From an uncultured Eubacteriales bacterium (GTDB lineage: Bacteria > Bacillota > Clostridia > Lachnospirales > Lachnospiraceae), in contig CACYBV010000151.1 in the NCBI GenBank assembly GCA_902772745.1, forward strand, positions 1 to 16,274: a stretch of DNA of 16,274 bases, read 5' to 3'. The position numbers and the translations under genes are program-made. Below the pieces are notes generated by a model that was given only the letters and a program-made list of their open reading frames with translations, was not told the DNA's origin and searched no databases. Positions 14,280 through 16,274 of the stretch are shown piece after piece (position 1 is the stretch's first letter; each line of letters starts with the position of its first letter).

Positions 14280-16274
14280 TTATGTTTCTATCCCTTCCGG
14301 AACTTCGATTCCCGACAGGATTTCGCCCAACGTCGAGCGTTCCCTGCGCCTCGCGCGCCTGAGAATTTCGCCGATCTCGAGCTTCGCTTCCGAGACCCGT
14401 TCGAAAAACTCCGCGGACGAGACGCGTACCGCGCCGGACCGCAGGCCTGCAAGCTGGATCAGGCTGTCGGAAGTGACGATTTCCGCCCGGCGGTCCCGTG
14501 GAAGCTTCTGAAGCACCTGCTCGATATAGAGGTCGGCGCTTTCCCGCTCCTTTGTATAAACAATCGTCACGTAGGGACGGATCGTCACTTCGCCCGGGTT
14601 CTCGCGGACCCGGTAACCGTCAAAGACGAGGATGGAATCGGTTGCCCGGAACGCGCTGTAGTCCGTCACTATGGAAATCAGCGCTTCCCGCGCGGCCTGG
14701 ATGTCGTCGCCCGCGAGGTCCCGGAGTTCCTCCATCGCAAAGATCAGGTTGTAACCGTCGAGAAGGAGAATCGTATGCTTCGGATCCGTGATGGTTTCGG
14801 GCTTTTCCTTTGCGCGGCGGACCGTCGTGCTCTGGTACTGCGGCCGCCGGATCGGACCGAATTCCCGGAGCATGATCTCCTCAAGTTCCTTATCAGCCGC
14901 AAGTGTTCCGCCGCGGGAGGAAGATTTTCCGCCGGAAGAATCCGCCGCAGGAACTGTTCCCGCCGGGTTTTCCTGCTGCCGGTTTTCACTGTCCGGAGTG
15001 CTGTTTTCGGCACTTTCCACCGTAAACGGAAGATGCATGTATTTCGGGACGTCGTACCATTTGACGAGGATTGCGCCGCCGTGCGCGCAGAATACGGAGT
15101 CCGGCGAATTCACAAGATCCGCCTCCGGATCGTAATGCGCCTGCTGCACCACAAGCTCCTCATTGTGGCAGAGATCATAGCCGTCGTAGTCTAAAACGAG
15201 GCGTCCGGTTCCGCCCGTGTACTGCAGCACCTCCTGCTGGTAGGAATTCATCTCGGAGCAGGGCGCGCGGCCTGTGAGGATCATCTGCTCCCCAAGATAC
15301 CGGGGCGGCAGGAAGGAGCCCGAGAAGCGCTTAATATCGGCCATAGCGCGGTTTGCCTGGTTCGACGGGATTTCCAGCCTGAAACGGTACCAGGGCTCTA
15401 AAAGGCGCATTTTTGCGCACATCAGGCCCATTCTGAGCGCGCGGTAGGTCGCTTCCCGGAAATCGCCGCCCTCCGTGTGTTTGATATGGGCTCGTCCGGC
15501 GGTCAGTGTAATGCGGATATCCGCGAGCGGGCTGCCCGTCAGCACCCCGAGATGCTCTTTCTCCGCAAGGTGCTGAAGAATGAGGTTCTGGAAATTCCGG
15601 GGAAGCCGGTCCGTCGAGAGGCCGCTCCGGATCCTTATGCCGGATCCTCTCGGGAGCGGGTCAAGCCGGAGGTGCACCTCCGCGTAATGCCGGAGCGGCT
15701 CGTAATGGCCGACGCCTTCCACCGTGTTTTCAATCGTTTCCCGGTACAGGACATGGCCGTTTTCGATTTCAACCGTGAGTCCCATTCGCTGCAGGATCAG
15801 GCTTTTCAGGATTTCCGCCTGAACGGCGCCCATGAGTCCCGCCTGGATTTCATGAAGGTACGGATCCCAGCGGATCTGAAGCGCCGGGTCTTCCTCCGAA
15901 AGCTTCATGAAGTCCGGCATCACGGCCTGCGGATCCGTGCCTTCCGGAAGCACAATCGTATAGCGCATCACCGGCTCGAGCACCGCCTCCGCGTTTCCCG
16001 GTTCAATCCCGAGCCCCATGCCCGCTTCTCCCGAGCGGATTCCGGTCAGGACACAGATATCGCCTGCCTCGGCGGACTCGACCGGAAGATATCGTTCGCC
16101 CGTATAGACACGGATCTGGGAAATCTTCTCTTCTTTCGGAAGTCCCGGAAGGGATTCCCGCACATGGACCGCTCCGCCCGTAATCTTGAGGTGCAGAAGC
16201 CGCGACCCGGAATCATCGTGTGAAATCTTGAAAATCCGCGCGCCGAAGTCCTGCGGATATCTCCGCTCCGGGAG
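14280..16274 (-). CDS. TetM-like translational GTPase fused to a YacP/Rae1-type NYN nuclease (N-terminus beyond window edge)
   Basis: The gene is cut at the right edge; 664 residues are visible and the GTPase domain is off-window. The visible part begins in EF-G/TetM domain II (ARIFKISHD, about 16205-16240), continues through domains III-V (EVHLRLDPLPRGSGI; KHTEGGDFREATYRAL; LLEPWYRFRLEIPSN; SEMNSYQQEVLQYTGGTGRL), then a disordered Ser/Gly/Glu linker (about 14784-15023) and a NYN domain (14364-14777): LLLDGYNLIFAM, ILVFDGYR, YTKERESADLYIE, VTSDSLIQLAG, GAVRVSSAEFFERV. The acidic residues that usually bind metal in this nuclease fold are kept (codons at 14757, 14619, 14532 and 14466). B. subtilis YacP/Rae1 is a ribosome A-site mRNA endonuclease. 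A role as ribosome-binding GTPase that delivers an mRNA-cutting domain is inferred. A Lys/Arg-rich helical tail ends the protein. Confidence 0.9.
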   Translation of the reverse strand, partial: LPERRYPQDFGARIFKISHDDSGSRLLHLKITGGAVHVRESLPGLPKEEKISQIRVYTGERYLPVESAEAGDICVLTGIRSGEAGMGLGIEPGNAEAVLEPVMRYTIVLPEGTDPQAVMPDFMKLSEEDPALQIRWDPYLHEIQAGLMGAVQAEILKSLILQRMGLTVEIENGHVLYRETIENTVEGVGHYEPLRHYAEVHLRLDPLPRGSGIRIRSGLSTDRLPRNFQNLILQHLAEKEHLGVLTGSPLADIRITLTAGRAHIKHTEGGDFREATYRALRMGLMCAKMRLLEPWYRFRLEIPSNQANRAMADIKRFSGSFLPPRYLGEQMILTGRAPCSEMNSYQQEVLQYTGGTGRLVLDYDGYDLCHNEELVVQQAHYDPEADLVNSPDSVFCAHGGAILVKWYDVPKYMHLPFTVESAENSTPDSENRQQENPAGTVPAADSSGGKSSSRGGTLAADKELEEIMLREFGPIRRPQYQSTTVRRAKEKPETITDPKHTILLLDGYNLIFAMEELRDLAGDDIQAAREALISIVTDYSAFRATDSILVFDGYRVRENPGEVTIRPYVTIVYTKERESADLYIEQVLQKLPRDRRAEIVTSDSLIQLAGLRSGAVRVSSAEFFERVSEAKLEIGEILRRARRRERSTLGEILSGIEVPEGIET

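Noticed and set aside
15477..16223. 248-codon plus-strand frame at the right edge
   Set aside because: It is antisense to TetM-like domains II-IV and shows no domain of its own.
14280..16274. Tetracycline resistance gene of the tet(M) class
   Set aside because: The YSPVST-type loop is missing and a nuclease domain is fused at the C-terminus, so resistance is not supported.

Overview
The window reads as a GC-rich chromosomal segment from a Gram-positive, Clostridia-type Firmicute, probably a gut or rumen carbohydrate degrader. The basis is strong AGGAGG-type ribosome binding sites, textbook sigma-A promoters with 17-bp spacers, a two-domain (regulatory) BirA, an XRE-AbrB regulator, and a TetM-like GTPase fused to a YacP/Rae1-type NYN nuclease. 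I know that fusion from Clostridia. The taxon is inferred; there is no rRNA to confirm it. No tRNA, CRISPR array, insertion sequence or replication origin was seen.

Layout. The left edge holds the start of a leftward Gfo/Idh/MocA oxidoreductase (1-411, cut by the edge). A promoter region with divergent TTGACA-N17 promoters separates it from a rightward three-gene operon: ABC ATPase, ABC-2 permease, XRE-AbrB regulator (707-2553). A leftward short-chain dehydrogenase (2567-3358) converges on this operon. A second divergent region (3359-3650), carrying a 51-bp palindrome and repeated GACGGCC half-sites, precedes a rightward 1214-aa cytoplasmic GH2 glycosidase (3651-7295) and then birA (7471-8496), which ends in a clear intrinsic terminator.

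From 8520 to the right edge everything is leftward. In transcription order these are the TetM-like/NYN fusion (its N-terminus lies beyond the edge), a CE1-type esterase, a wrecked sugar-isomerase gene, a truncated Gfo/Idh/MocA gene, a HerA/YjgR-type ATPase, an AAA_28-CYTH fusion protein and a galactose-mutarotase-like protein.

How the genes fit together. Gfo/Idh/MocA oxidoreductases, GH2 glycosidase, CE1 esterase, sugar isomerase and mutarotase-like protein are typical parts of intracellular glycan breakdown. Two of them (12212-12953) are decayed, so one sugar branch seems to be disappearing. One decayed gene runs straight into a copy of a short GTCATYCC...GGGATCCC intergenic repeat that occurs several times in the window. 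HerA and AAA_28-CYTH are closely spaced and probably translationally coupled.

The most interesting item is the TetM-like GTPase joined to a Rae1-like nuclease with all visible catalytic acidic residues kept. The TetM loop that displaces tetracycline is replaced by an unrelated sequence. It may be a GTPase that brings an mRNA-cutting domain to the ribosomal A site rather than a resistance protein.
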